DNA of 18,255 nucleotides from Propionibacteriaceae bacterium (GTDB lineage Bacteria; Actinomycetota; Actinomycetes; Propionibacteriales; Propionibacteriaceae), in contig JAIRVA010000018.1 of the NCBI GenBank assembly GCA_031254155.1, positions 1-18,255 on the forward strand, written 5' to 3'. Position 1 is the stretch's first letter; every line of letters starts with the position of its first letter. The notes below the pieces were generated by a model. That model was not told the origin of the DNA, made no database searches, and saw nothing but the letters and a program-made list of their open reading frames with translations. Below, one piece after another: positions 6,425-14,114 of the stretch. The position numbers and the translations under genes are program-made.

Positions 6425-8361
6425 CGGACGGCCTCCGCGACGTGCCAGCAGGCGACCCGGTGGGCGCCAGCGCTCACCACAGCCGGCTCTTCGGCCCGGC
6501 AGCGGTCATCGGCCAGCGGACAACGAGGCGCGAACGCGCAGCCGGACAGCTCCCCCGGCCCCGGCGGGCGGCCCGGAATGGTCGCCAGCGGTGCCGTGAC
6601 ATCGGTCGTCATCGTCGGGACGGCGGCCACGAGCGCCCGGGTGTACGGGTGGGCGGCGGTGCGCAACCGCGCGGTCGGGAGGTCCTCGACGATCCGCCCG
6701 CCGTACATGACGAGTGTGCGGTCGCACACTGCGGCGACGACCGACACGTCGTGCGAGATCAGCCAGAGCGCGACCCCATCGCGGCGGCGGATCGACGCGA
6801 GCAGGTCGAGCACCTGCGCCTGGACGGTGACGTCTAGCGCCGTCGTCGGTTCGTCGGCGATGATGAGCCGGGGGTTGAGCATGACGCCGAGCCCGATCAT
6901 GGCCCGCTGCCGCATGCCGCCGGAGAATTCGTGCGGGTACTGCCGGGCCCGTCTCGCCGGTTCCGGGATCCGGACCGCCTCCAGGCGGTCGACCGCGCGG
7001 GCGAGGGCCGCCCGGCGGTTAAGGCCGCCGTGGGCGCGGCCCAGCTCGGCCAGTTGCGCCCCGACCCGCCGCGTCGGGTTGAGCGAGGTCATGGGGTCCT
7101 GGAAGACCATGGCGAGCGAGGTACCGAGCAGGTGGCGGTGGGACGTACCATCGGTCAACTCCGCCCCGGCGAACCGGACCGCGTCCGCGGCGACCCGGCC
7201 CGGGAACTCGATCAGTTGGGCGACGGCCAGGGCGGTCAGCGACTTGCCCGAGCCGGACTCCCCCACCAGTCCGACCGCCTCGCCGGGTGCGATGTCGAAG
7301 GACACTCCGCGGACCGGGGACACCCACCCGGACTCCGTGGGGAACGTCACCCGCAACCCCCGTACACTCAGAAGGGCAGCGGCCCCGTCGTCCTGGCTTG
7401 TCAGCTCGACATCGGCGGGAACCACCGGCCAATCTGACGCCCCGGAAGTCCGGACACTGGCCGGACCCGTCGGCCCCGCCCGGCGGGAACCGGGACGGGA
7501 GGCGGCGCGCGCCCGCCGCGACTGCCCCCGCAGCCCGCTCATCGTCACGATCCCCAGCGAGTGGGCGATGGTCTCCCCGGTCAGGTTGAACGCCAGCCCG
7601 GCCAGGACCACCGCCAACCCGGGGGTCAGGGACGCCAGCGGGTAGACGTAGACCGACTGCAGGCACTCCATCATGAGCCGCCCCCAGTCGTACGCCGGCG
7701 GCTGGACCCCGAGCCCGAGGAACGACAACCCGGCGAACGACAGCAGGATGCTGCCGGCCCCGGCGGTCGCGTTGACCGCCAGCGGGGCGCCGATGTTGGG
7801 CAGGATGTGCCGGAACAGGATGCGGAACCGCCCGACCCCGCCGATCTGGGCCGCAGCGATGAAGTCGCGGGCCAGGACACCGGCCACGAGGGTCTGGCAG
7901 AGCCGGGCGAACGCCGGCGCCGAGGCCAGCCCGAGGGCCAGCGCCGCCGACGCGGCCCCCGTACCGAAGATGACCGCGAAGAACAACGCGAGCAGGATGC
8001 CGGGAAAAGCGACGGCCATGCCGATGAGCCAGGTCACCGCCCGGCCGAGCACGCGGCCGAGCAGGAACGGCGCCGCGCCGAGCAGGAAACCGGCCACGAC
8101 CCCGATGGCGGTGGCTTCGAGCGTGAGCAGCAGGGTCAGCCGGGTCGCCACGAGCACGCGCGCGAGCAGGTCGCGGCCGAGCCCGTCCGTCCCCGCCCAG
8201 TGGGCCGCCGAAGGCGGGGCCAGGATGCCCGTCATGTCGACCGTCTCGGCGCGGCGGCCCCAGATGACCGGCGCGAGCACGGCGAGCACCGCCACCAGGC
8301 CGAGCAGCACCGCGGCAGTCCGCGCCAGCGGCGTACCCAACATCTTCTGCACGCGTGTCAT
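6421..8361 (-). CDS. Fused peptide ABC transporter permease/ATPase (DppC-DppD fusion)
   Basis: This single 646-residue protein joins a DppC-type permease (1-275) to a DppD-type ATPase (327-646) through a linker of Arg, Ser, Pro and Gly (276-326). The permease has an N-terminal helix (15-33), the G-T-D-G-L-G-R-D-L-L-A-R-V motif (57-69) typical of DppC proteins, several further membrane helices and a cytoplasmic coupling loop around A-A-Q-I-G-G-V-G (170-177). The ATPase has Walker A at 367-374, Q-loop at 420-423, signature F-S-G-G-M-R-Q-R (479-486), Walker B L-I-I-A-D-E (499-504) and His537. The C-terminal oligopeptide domain keeps four cysteines (608, 614, 621, 638), the pattern proposed to hold an iron-sulfur cluster in DppD-type subunits. 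The start at 8361 overlaps the DppB stop by one base. Such fusions are known in Actinobacteria. No frameshift is seen. Confidence 0.93.
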   Translation of the reverse strand: MTRVQKMLGTPLARTAAVLLGLVAVLAVLAPVIWGRRAETVDMTGILAPPSAAHWAGTDGLGRDLLARVLVATRLTLLLTLEATAIGVVAGFLLGAAPFLLGRVLGRAVTWLIGMAVAFPGILLALFFAVIFGTGAASAALALGLASAPAFARLCQTLVAGVLARDFIAAAQIGGVGRFRILFRHILPNIGAPLAVNATAGAGSILLSFAGLSFLGLGVQPPAYDWGRLMMECLQSVYVYPLASLTPGLAVVLAGLAFNLTGETIAHSLGIVTMSGLRGQSRRARAASRPGSRRAGPTGPASVRTSGASDWPVVPADVELTSQDDGAAALLSVRGLRVTFPTESGWVSPVRGVSFDIAPGEAVGLVGESGSGKSLTALAVAQLIEFPGRVAADAVRFAGAELTDGTSHRHLLGTSLAMVFQDPMTSLNPTRRVGAQLAELGRAHGGLNRRAALARAVDRLEAVRIPEPARRARQYPHEFSGGMRQRAMIGLGVMLNPRLIIADEPTTALDVTVQAQVLDLLASIRRRDGVALWLISHDVSVVAAVCDRTLVMYGGRIVEDLPTARLRTAAHPYTRALVAAVPTMTTDVTAPLATIPGRPPGPGELSGCAFAPRCPLADDRCRAEEPAVVSAGAHRVACWHVAEAVR

Positions 8362-9329
8362 CAGCCCTCGCTCACTGCCGACCGCGGGTCGAGAAGGGCG
8401 AGGATCAGGTCGACCACGGTGTTGATAATGATGACGCCCGCGCCGTACACCAGGATGACGGCCTGCGCGACCGGGAAGTCCTTGCTGGTGATCGCGGTCA
8501 CAATCGTCTGCCCGAGCCCCGGCCAGGCAAAGACGTTCTCTACGAACACGGTCGACACGCACATGGTCGCGAGCAGCATCCCCGACAACGTGAGCGTGGC
8601 GGTGAGGGCGTTCGGCACGGCGTGCTTCAGGTAGATCTGCCAGGCGGGCAGGCGTTTGGCGCGGGCGGTACGGACATAGTCCGTGTTCAGGACGGCCAGG
8701 ACCTCGACGCGGACGATCCGGGCGAGGATCGCGATCGCGCCGATGGCGAGGGAAACGACGGGCAGGATGTACGACGAGACGCCCCGCCGCCCGGCGACCG
8801 GCAGCCACTTCAGCGAGATCCCGAACAGGGCGATGAAGAGGCAGCCGTAGAGGAAATCGGGGATCGTCCCGAGCACGACCGACGTGCCCACGAACCCCAG
8901 CTCCGCCCGCCGCGCCCGCCCGTTCCGCGTGATCACAGCCATGGCCACGCCGAGCGGGACGGCGACGAGCAGGGCCAGCAGAAACGCCGGCACGGCGAGG
9001 CTGACCGTGGCGGGCAGCCGGACGGCGATGGTCTCCCACACCGGCTGCCGCTTCAGGATCGAGTTCCCGAGGTCACCGGTGAAAAGGCCGCTGATGAAGC
9101 GGCGATACTGGTCCCAGAGCGGCCGGTTGAGCCCGAGCGCCTCCCGCTGGGCGGCGACGATCTCGGGCGCGGCGCTGATCCCCAGCGCCCCCCGGACCGG
9201 ATCGCCGGGGATCAGGTGGATCATGAAGAACGCCGCCGTCACCACCACCCAGAGCGAGACCACCAGCCGTCCGGCGCGCCGGAAGGCGAACCGCACCCAC
9301 CGGTTCTGGAGGACGGCCGAGGGGCTCAT
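8361..9329 (-). CDS. Peptide ABC transporter permease (DppB/OppB-like)
   Basis: This 322-residue inner-membrane protein belongs to the binding-protein-dependent permease family. It has an N-terminal helix (21-43) followed by H-L-I-P-G-D-P-V-R, the DppB-type signature, then L-x-x-P-L-W-x-Q-Y-R-R-F and G-D-L-G-N-S. Further helices follow at about 110-135, 150-175, 188-205, 245-262 and 290-313. The cytoplasmic coupling loop reads D-Y-V-R-T-A-R-A-K-R-L-P (219-230), the EAA-like site that contacts the ATPases. It pairs with the permease half of the next gene to form the translocation path. It starts 4 nt after the solute-binding protein stop without a clear Shine-Dalgarno sequence, suggesting coupling, and ends in a TGATG overlap. 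Confidence 0.93.
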   Translation of the reverse strand: MSPSAVLQNRWVRFAFRRAGRLVVSLWVVVTAAFFMIHLIPGDPVRGALGISAAPEIVAAQREALGLNRPLWDQYRRFISGLFTGDLGNSILKRQPVWETIAVRLPATVSLAVPAFLLALLVAVPLGVAMAVITRNGRARRAELGFVGTSVVLGTIPDFLYGCLFIALFGISLKWLPVAGRRGVSSYILPVVSLAIGAIAILARIVRVEVLAVLNTDYVRTARAKRLPAWQIYLKHAVPNALTATLTLSGMLLATMCVSTVFVENVFAWPGLGQTIVTAITSKDFPVAQAVILVYGAGVIIINTVVDLILALLDPRSAVSEG

Positions 9330-9333
9330 CGGG

Positions 9334-10941
9334 TCACTTGGCGGTCAGGCGCAGCGCCGTGACCTGGGTCTTGCCGATGTAGGCGTACTCCGAATCCGTG
9401 TAGAAGATCTTGTTGGGCCGGACTGCCCACGCCAGGAAGTCGGAGTCCTTGTACAGTGACGCTTCGGCGGTCTTGAAGGCCCCGCACGCGTCGGCGCCCG
9501 TCTTCGTCTGCGCGTCGGCGACCGCCTGGTCGTACCCCCCATTCGTGATCGCGGAGAAGTTCGCGCCGCCGTCGGCCAGGGTCGGACCGGAGAGGTACGA
9601 CACGACCTGGTCGGGGCTGTTGACGTTGATCGGCGTCCACGAGACATCCCACGCGCCGGTGCTGAACAGGACCTCGGAGACGCGGGCGGAGTCGAGCCCG
9701 GACGGCTGGACGGTGATACCCGCCGCCGCCCACTGTTGGAGGGCGAGTTCGACGGCCGCCTGCATCGGCGTCCCCATCGACGAATCGTACAAGAAGGTGA
9801 CGGTGAGCGGCGTCCCGTTCTTGGCGTACTTGCCGTCCGCACCCTTGGCGTAGCCCGCGGTCTCGAGCGTCTTCCCGGCGGCGGCCGTGTCAAAGGCCGC
9901 GATATTGCCCGTCGTGGCGTCATAGTTGCACGTTGTCGGCGGAATGACGGCGAGCATGCTCGCCCGGCTGCCCTCGCCCGAGGTGATCGCGGTCGCGAGA
10001 TCGTCAAAGTTGAGCGCCTGCGTCAGCGCCTTCCGGACGGCCGGGTCGGCGGTCGTGTGGCCGTCGGCGTGGTTGTACCAGGTCATGCCGAGCACGGCTG
10101 GTACATCAACCGAGGCCAGGCCCGCCGCCTCCGCCCGCGCCGCGTCCGCGCCGACGGTCGTGACGAGGTTCACCTCGCCGCTGAGCAGCAGGTTCACCGC
10201 CGTCGACTCGTTCTGGACGATGCGGACGACGATCGTTTTGGGCAGGCCAGACTCGGCGGTTGTCGCGCCGCCTGGGCCCCAGGTGTAGCCGTCACGCCGC
10301 TCGTAGGTGTAGTGGTCCTCCGGCACGGCCTCCTTGAGGACGTACGGCCCGGAGCCTAGCGTGGCGTTGTCCAGCAGCGACCGGTCTTTGAGGGCGGCGT
10401 CGCAGACGATGGGGACGTTGGCGATGGACGCCAGTAGGAAGGGAGCGGGTTGGGCGAGGTCAAGGGTGAGCGTCGTACCGCTCGCGCTGGCGGTGATACC
10501 GGCGGGCAGGAAGGACCCGTAGTACGGCGAGGCGTTCTCGGGGTTCGAGATCCAGTTGAGGTTGTCGGCGATGGTTTGGGCGGTCAGCGCCGAACCATCC
10601 GAGCAGGTGACGCCGTCGTTGATCTCGAAGGTCGCCTGGGCCGCCGCCACGGTCCAGGACTTGGCCAGTTGCGGCAGAATGTCGCCCGACGGGTCGAGGC
10701 CGACGAGGTTGTCGTACGCGTAACCGCTGAGTTCGAAGAGCCCGGCGACAATGGACAGCTGGGGGTCGAGCGCCCCCGGATCGCTGACCTGGGCCGCGGT
10801 CCACGTACCGTCGGTGACGTAGGCCGCCCCCGTCGCCGGGCCTGTCGCCTTGTTAGAGTCATTGTTGTTCGCCGTACAGGCGGCGAGGCTCGCGGTGAGC
10901 GCCAGTGCCACAGCGAGCGAAATGTTCGTGATTCGCTTCAT
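9334..10941 (-). CDS. Peptide ABC transporter solute-binding lipoprotein (SBP family 5)
   Basis: This 535-residue extracellular lipoprotein has a Lys/Arg-containing N-terminus, a hydrophobic core and a lipobox L-A-A-C with Cys22 as the lipidated residue. A short Asn/Asp/Ser/Thr tether leads into the mature domain. Residues 50-530 match the family 5 extracellular solute-binding fold of dipeptide and oligopeptide receptors: S-D-P-G-A-L-D-P-Q, L-A-K-S-W-T-V near the N-terminal lobe, a D-P-A-V-R-K-A-L-T-Q-A-L-N-F central segment, and W-D-V-S-W-T-P-I-N in the hinge region. It delivers substrate to the permeases encoded directly downstream. The substrate cannot be read from sequence; the adjoining epimerase suggests peptides containing D-amino acids. 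The start appears leaderless, with a TAGTGT box 6 nt upstream, marking the head of the operon. Confidence 0.93.
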   Translation of the reverse strand: MKRITNISLAVALALTASLAACTANNNDSNKATGPATGAAYVTDGTWTAAQVSDPGALDPQLSIVAGLFELSGYAYDNLVGLDPSGDILPQLAKSWTVAAAQATFEINDGVTCSDGSALTAQTIADNLNWISNPENASPYYGSFLPAGITASASGTTLTLDLAQPAPFLLASIANVPIVCDAALKDRSLLDNATLGSGPYVLKEAVPEDHYTYERRDGYTWGPGGATTAESGLPKTIVVRIVQNESTAVNLLLSGEVNLVTTVGADAARAEAAGLASVDVPAVLGMTWYNHADGHTTADPAVRKALTQALNFDDLATAITSGEGSRASMLAVIPPTTCNYDATTGNIAAFDTAAAGKTLETAGYAKGADGKYAKNGTPLTVTFLYDSSMGTPMQAAVELALQQWAAAGITVQPSGLDSARVSEVLFSTGAWDVSWTPINVNSPDQVVSYLSGPTLADGGANFSAITNGGYDQAVADAQTKTGADACGAFKTAEASLYKDSDFLAWAVRPNKIFYTDSEYAYIGKTQVTALRLTAK

Positions 10942-10947
10942 GAGCGA

Positions 10948-10953
10948 ACACTA
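10948..10953 (-). promoter_or_regulatory. Candidate -10 box of leaderless promoter for the peptide transport operon
   Basis: On the minus strand TAGTGT is separated from the ATG of the solute-binding protein by exactly 6 nt, and no Shine-Dalgarno sequence precedes that ATG. The expected transcription start therefore coincides with the start codon. The 72-nt gap to the upstream radical SAM gene, unlike the overlaps inside the operon, agrees with a separate promoter here. Confidence 0.55.
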
Positions 10954-11013
10954 CCAGTGACGTAGTTGTTGTCCCGTCCCCTGGTCACAGCGTGGGCATC
11001 ACTAAACTTGCGT

Positions 11014-12126
11014 TCACCGGCCGCGGGCTTCGGTGCGCAACTGGGCCATGATCTGGGCCGGGGCGTGGCCGAGGCGGGTCAGGCCGATGACCCGGCGTAT
11101 CCGGGGCACGGCGTGGGCGTAGAAGCGGGTGAGGCCGCCGCACAAATGGTTGACACCGTCGGGAAGCCGGTCTTTCGGGCAGCCGCCCCGGCACAGCGTG
11201 AGCCAGGGACACTGACGGCACTGCGCGGGCAGGGTCCGCTTGGCGTCGCCAAAAGCGCGCTGACGAGGTGAACGGGCGAGGTCGCCGAGGTCGGCCGTCG
11301 CCACGTCGCCCAGGCGGTGGGCGGGGTTGACGAAGTGGTCGCAGGAGTAAACGCTGCCATCGGCCTCCACCACGAGAGCCCGTCCGCAGGTCGGCGCCAA
11401 CCAACAGACCCCCGCCGTACCCCCGGCCAGGAGGCGGGCCGTCTCAGCGAACAGTTGCACCTCCGTTCGCCCGAGGTCGTTGTACACCCACTCGTCGAAG
11501 ATTGCCCCGAGGAAGTCGCCGTACGCCTCGCCGTCGACGTGACCGAGTACGGGGATGAACTGCAGCCAGCCCGTCCCGAGGGCCCGCAGACTCCGGTAGA
11601 CGGCGAGCGGGGCCCGGGTGGTCGCGTCGGTCACGGTACACAGCAGGTCGGGTTGGACGCCGTGGGCCTGCAAGCGGCGGACGGCGGTGACGGCGGCCTG
11701 GTAGCTCCCGCGACCGCGCGGATCGGGGCGCCCGGCATCGTGAATCGCCCGCGTCCCGTCGATGCTCACGCCCACGTCGAACCGGTGCCCGGCGAGGAAG
11801 GCGCACCACTCGTCGTCCAGCAGCACCCCATTGGTCTGGAGGTTGTTCCAGGCGGTCCACCCCGGCGGGAGGTGGCGGGCCTGGAGTTCGACGACGCGGC
11901 GATAGAAGTCCAGCCCCGCCAGCGTGGGCTCGCCGCCGTGCCAGACGAAGCTGACTTCTGGGCCGGGACTAGCGGCAATGTACTGGGTGACGAACCGTTC
12001 CAGGGTCTCGTCGGACATGCGCGGGACGGTGTTGGGGGTCGGCAGGTAGTAGCAGTACGTACACCGCAAGTTACAGTGGGACCCCACCGGTTTCACCATC
12101 ACCGAAAAGGCGGGTCCTCTAGCCAT
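11014..12126 (-). CDS. Radical SAM/SPASM protein, anaerobic sulfatase-maturase (anSME)-like
   Basis: The product has 370 residues. The radical SAM cluster motif is C18-x3-C22-x2-C25 (H-C-N-L-R-C-T-Y-C), followed by G-G-E-P (64-67) for SAM binding. The C-terminal SPASM region has eight cysteines at 241, 247, 262, 303, 306, 312, 316 and 329. Their spacings (6, 15, 41, 3, 6, 4, 13) follow the two-auxiliary-cluster arrangement of anSME enzymes. Asp263 directly follows Cys262 (Y-S-C-D-H-F-V), as does the proposed catalytic Asp in characterised anSMEs. These enzymes oxidise a Cys or Ser of a sulfatase to formylglycine without oxygen. No sulfatase lies in the window, so the target may be encoded elsewhere or may be a different protein. 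The ATG overlaps the dienelactone hydrolase by 8 nt, so the two are probably co-transcribed. Confidence 0.88.
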   Translation of the reverse strand: MARGPAFSVMVKPVGSHCNLRCTYCYYLPTPNTVPRMSDETLERFVTQYIAASPGPEVSFVWHGGEPTLAGLDFYRRVVELQARHLPPGWTAWNNLQTNGVLLDDEWCAFLAGHRFDVGVSIDGTRAIHDAGRPDPRGRGSYQAAVTAVRRLQAHGVQPDLLCTVTDATTRAPLAVYRSLRALGTGWLQFIPVLGHVDGEAYGDFLGAIFDEWVYNDLGRTEVQLFAETARLLAGGTAGVCWLAPTCGRALVVEADGSVYSCDHFVNPAHRLGDVATADLGDLARSPRQRAFGDAKRTLPAQCRQCPWLTLCRGGCPKDRLPDGVNHLCGGLTRFYAHAVPRIRRVIGLTRLGHAPAQIMAQLRTEARGR

Positions 12127-12892
12127 GACCGCCCAGATGCTGGGCGAAGAAGGCCAGAACCTTGTTCCAGGCGTCCATCACTTGGACGGGACGGTACGAC
12201 TCCCCCGCGTGGTTCCACATCGCGTGACCGGCCCCGTCGTAGCGGTGGAACTCAAACGTCTTGCCGTACCTCTCCAATTCGGCCTGGTGGCGGTCGACCT
12301 CCGCCGGCGTGGGGAACTGGTCATCATTGCCGAAGATGCCGAGCAACGGGCAGGCGAGGTCAGCGGTGAAGTCGATCGCGGCGACGGGCTGCGCCGGCGT
12401 GAGGGTCTCGGGCGCCGCGATCACGCGGGCACCCCAGCAGTCAACGGCGGCGTCGAAGCCGGGGATCGTACAAGCCGCCAGGAAGGCGTGACGCCCGCCG
12501 GAACACATGCCGATGACGCCCACGCGGTCATTCGAGGTGGGCAGGGTCTTGAGGTAGTCGAGCGCACCCGCACAATCACCCATCACCGTGGTGTCCGGCA
12601 CCCCGCCGCTCTCGCGGGCCCGTTGCGCCACCTCGGTCGGCCGCCCATGGCCGAACCGCTCGTAGATGTTCGGGCAGACGACCGTGAAACCGTGCTGGGT
12701 GAAGCGGCGGGCGACCTCCCGGTTGAGCTCGTCCCAGCCCGGCAGGTGGGGGACAAGGACGATCCCCGGGTACGGCCCGGGGCCCAGCGGGCGGGAGAGG
12801 TAGGCGTGGATCCGGTCACCGCCGGCCCCCGGCAGCGTGACCGTCTCCGCCAACATCCCTTCGTACGCATCAGTTTGCAGGTCGTTCCACAT
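12119..12892 (-). CDS. Dienelactone hydrolase-family alpha/beta hydrolase
   Basis: The product has 257 residues. The nucleophile elbow is G-M-C130-S-G-G, so the nucleophile is Cys, as in dienelactone hydrolases. The acid is Asp190 or Asp191 in F-G-N-D-D-Q-F, and the base is His223 in G-A-G-H-A-M. The early V-L-V-P-H-L-P-G-W strand and oxyanion turn match the fold. No signal peptide is seen, so the protein is cytosolic. Family members hydrolyse lactones or esters, or have unknown substrates. The annotation is to family level only, as no chlorocatechol-pathway genes are nearby. The ATG is preceded by GAGGA. It is the first gene of a two-gene unit with the radical SAM gene (8-nt overlap) and diverges from another alpha/beta hydrolase across a 78-nt intergenic region. 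Confidence 0.88.
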   Translation of the reverse strand: MWNDLQTDAYEGMLAETVTLPGAGGDRIHAYLSRPLGPGPYPGIVLVPHLPGWDELNREVARRFTQHGFTVVCPNIYERFGHGRPTEVAQRARESGGVPDTTVMGDCAGALDYLKTLPTSNDRVGVIGMCSGGRHAFLAACTIPGFDAAVDCWGARVIAAPETLTPAQPVAAIDFTADLACPLLGIFGNDDQFPTPAEVDRHQAELERYGKTFEFHRYDGAGHAMWNHAGESYRPVQVMDAWNKVLAFFAQHLGGHG

Positions 12893-12958
12893 TGTTCCTC
12901 GCTTTGGGTCTAGGACGAGCCTACCGCGTCACCGGACCAGGTCGTCACACACAAAGCG

Positions 12959-12964
12959 TATACT
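12959..12964 (+). promoter_or_regulatory. Candidate -10 box of leaderless hydrolase promoter
   Basis: TATACT, near the sigma-A consensus, ends 6 nt before the hydrolase ATG at 12971, and there is no Shine-Dalgarno sequence. This predicts a leaderless mRNA. The -35 region is not clear. The 78-nt space also has to contain the divergent promoter of the dienelactone hydrolase gene. Confidence 0.6.
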
Positions 12965-12970
12965 GGGCAC

Positions 12971-13942
12971 ATGTTGTTGACAACAGAAGTGTCGTGGGTT
13001 CTGGACGGGATGACCATGTTCGGTACGGTCGTCCGGCCGGAGGGCGCCGGTCCGTTCCCCGGCGTCATCATGGTCGCGGGGTCCGGGCCGACGGACCGGG
13101 ACTGGTGCTCGCCCTTGTTGCCCGGGACGAACGGCTCGGCCCGGCTGCTCGCGGAGGCGCTGGCGGCGGCTGGCATCGCCTCGCTGCGGTACGACAAGCG
13201 GGCCTCCGGGCCGCACGTGAGGGAGAACGTGCCCGCCATGATGGGGCGGATCAGCATGGCTTTCCACCTCGACGAGCTGGTGGCCGCGGTCAATGTCTTG
13301 GCGGGCCAAGACTTCGTGGATCCGTCGCGACTGGCGGGTCTTGGCAATAGTGAGGGTACGTTGCACGTCCTGCACTACGCCACTACCCCGCAGGCGCACC
13401 CCTTCGCCGGGATCGTCCTCGCCGCCCCGCCCGGACGCGCGGTGGGCCAACTCTTGCGGACCCAACTGGCAGCCCAGTTCGCCCAGGTCGAGGGCGGCGA
13501 CGCGCTGATGGCGCTCGTCGAGGCGTCCCTCACGCGGTACGAGGCGGGCGAGCCGATGAACCCCGATCCGGGACTGCCCGAGCCGATCCGGCAACTGCTC
13601 GCGAGCTTCGAGACACCCCTGAACCTGCCGTTCGCCCGCGAACTGTGGTCGGAAAATGCGGGCGTTCGCCTGGTGAAGGCAACCCTCCCCACCCTCGTTA
13701 TCATCGGTGGCAAGGACATTCAGGTCGATACCCACCTCGACGGCGACCCGTTGCAGGCCGCTGCCGCGGGTATGAGCAACGTTGTTTTCGCCTTCCCCCC
13801 GAACGCCAACCACGTCCTCAAGGCGGAGACCCGAAATGTCGCCGAGGCCATCGCCGACCCGCACTACAACGAGGCGGACACCCACCTCGATCCCGAGGCG
13901 CTGCACCTCATCCTCGACTGGCTGGGCGACCTGTTCCGCTGA
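12971..13942 (+). CDS. Serine alpha/beta hydrolase (esterase-like)
   Basis: This 323-residue cytosolic alpha/beta hydrolase has an oxyanion-side motif V-A-G-S-G-P-T-D-R-D (35-44), a nucleophile elbow G-L-G-N-S127-E-G, Asp249 in I-I-G-G-K-D, and His281 in N-A-N-H-V-L, which together form a complete Ser-Asp-His triad. The segment R-Y-D-K-R-A-S-G (73-80) and an insert between strands 6 and 7 (about 155-235, helical) resemble peptide- or ester-cleaving members of the family with a lid domain. The substrate is unknown. There is no signal peptide. It is transcribed away from the Cys-type hydrolase upstream, so the two could share regulation from the short divergent region, but the sequence alone does not show it. 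The ATG start appears leaderless. Confidence 0.85.
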   Translation: MLLTTEVSWVLDGMTMFGTVVRPEGAGPFPGVIMVAGSGPTDRDWCSPLLPGTNGSARLLAEALAAAGIASLRYDKRASGPHVRENVPAMMGRISMAFHLDELVAAVNVLAGQDFVDPSRLAGLGNSEGTLHVLHYATTPQAHPFAGIVLAAPPGRAVGQLLRTQLAAQFAQVEGGDALMALVEASLTRYEAGEPMNPDPGLPEPIRQLLASFETPLNLPFARELWSENAGVRLVKATLPTLVIIGGKDIQVDTHLDGDPLQAAAAGMSNVVFAFPPNANHVLKAETRNVAEAIADPHYNEADTHLDPEALHLILDWLGDLFR

Positions 13943-14074
13943 ACCAGTCCGCACCGGACCCGGCCTCGCGACCGGCACCACCTCACGCACCCGTCAAGCC
14001 GCGTGGAAGTGCCTTCAGTGACATCCACGGTACGACACGCCCCGCCGTCCCCGAGTTGACCGGGTGTGATCCCG

Positions 14075-14100
14075 CGGCATCATCACGCGGTTTCATGCCG
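14075..14100 (-). terminator. Conserved 3' hairpin downstream of secreted protein copy 1
   Basis: CGGCAT and ATGCCG form a 6-bp inverted repeat with a 14-nt loop just past the gene end. The same stem, with a partly changed loop, follows copy 2 at 17394-17419. Conservation in both copies suggests a transcript-end or RNA-stability role. No U-tract is visible, so the call is tentative. Confidence 0.4.
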
Positions 14101-14114
14101 GGTACGGTCGTCGT

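Noticed and set aside
8362..9039. N-terminal extension of the fused permease/ATPase frame
   Set aside because: The extension overlaps the DppB gene in another frame and is Arg/Gly/Pro-rich. The ATG at 8361 in a TGATG junction gives a normal DppC N-terminus.
5636..9362. Very long plus-strand open frames opposite the ABC transporter genes
   Set aside because: High-GC antisense artefacts. The minus strand carries complete Walker, signature and permease motifs throughout.
13943..14114. Possible small gene in the region between the hydrolase and secreted protein copy 1
   Set aside because: No start with a Shine-Dalgarno sequence and no protein-like frame. The right part is the duplicated 3' flank, and nothing else is recognisable.
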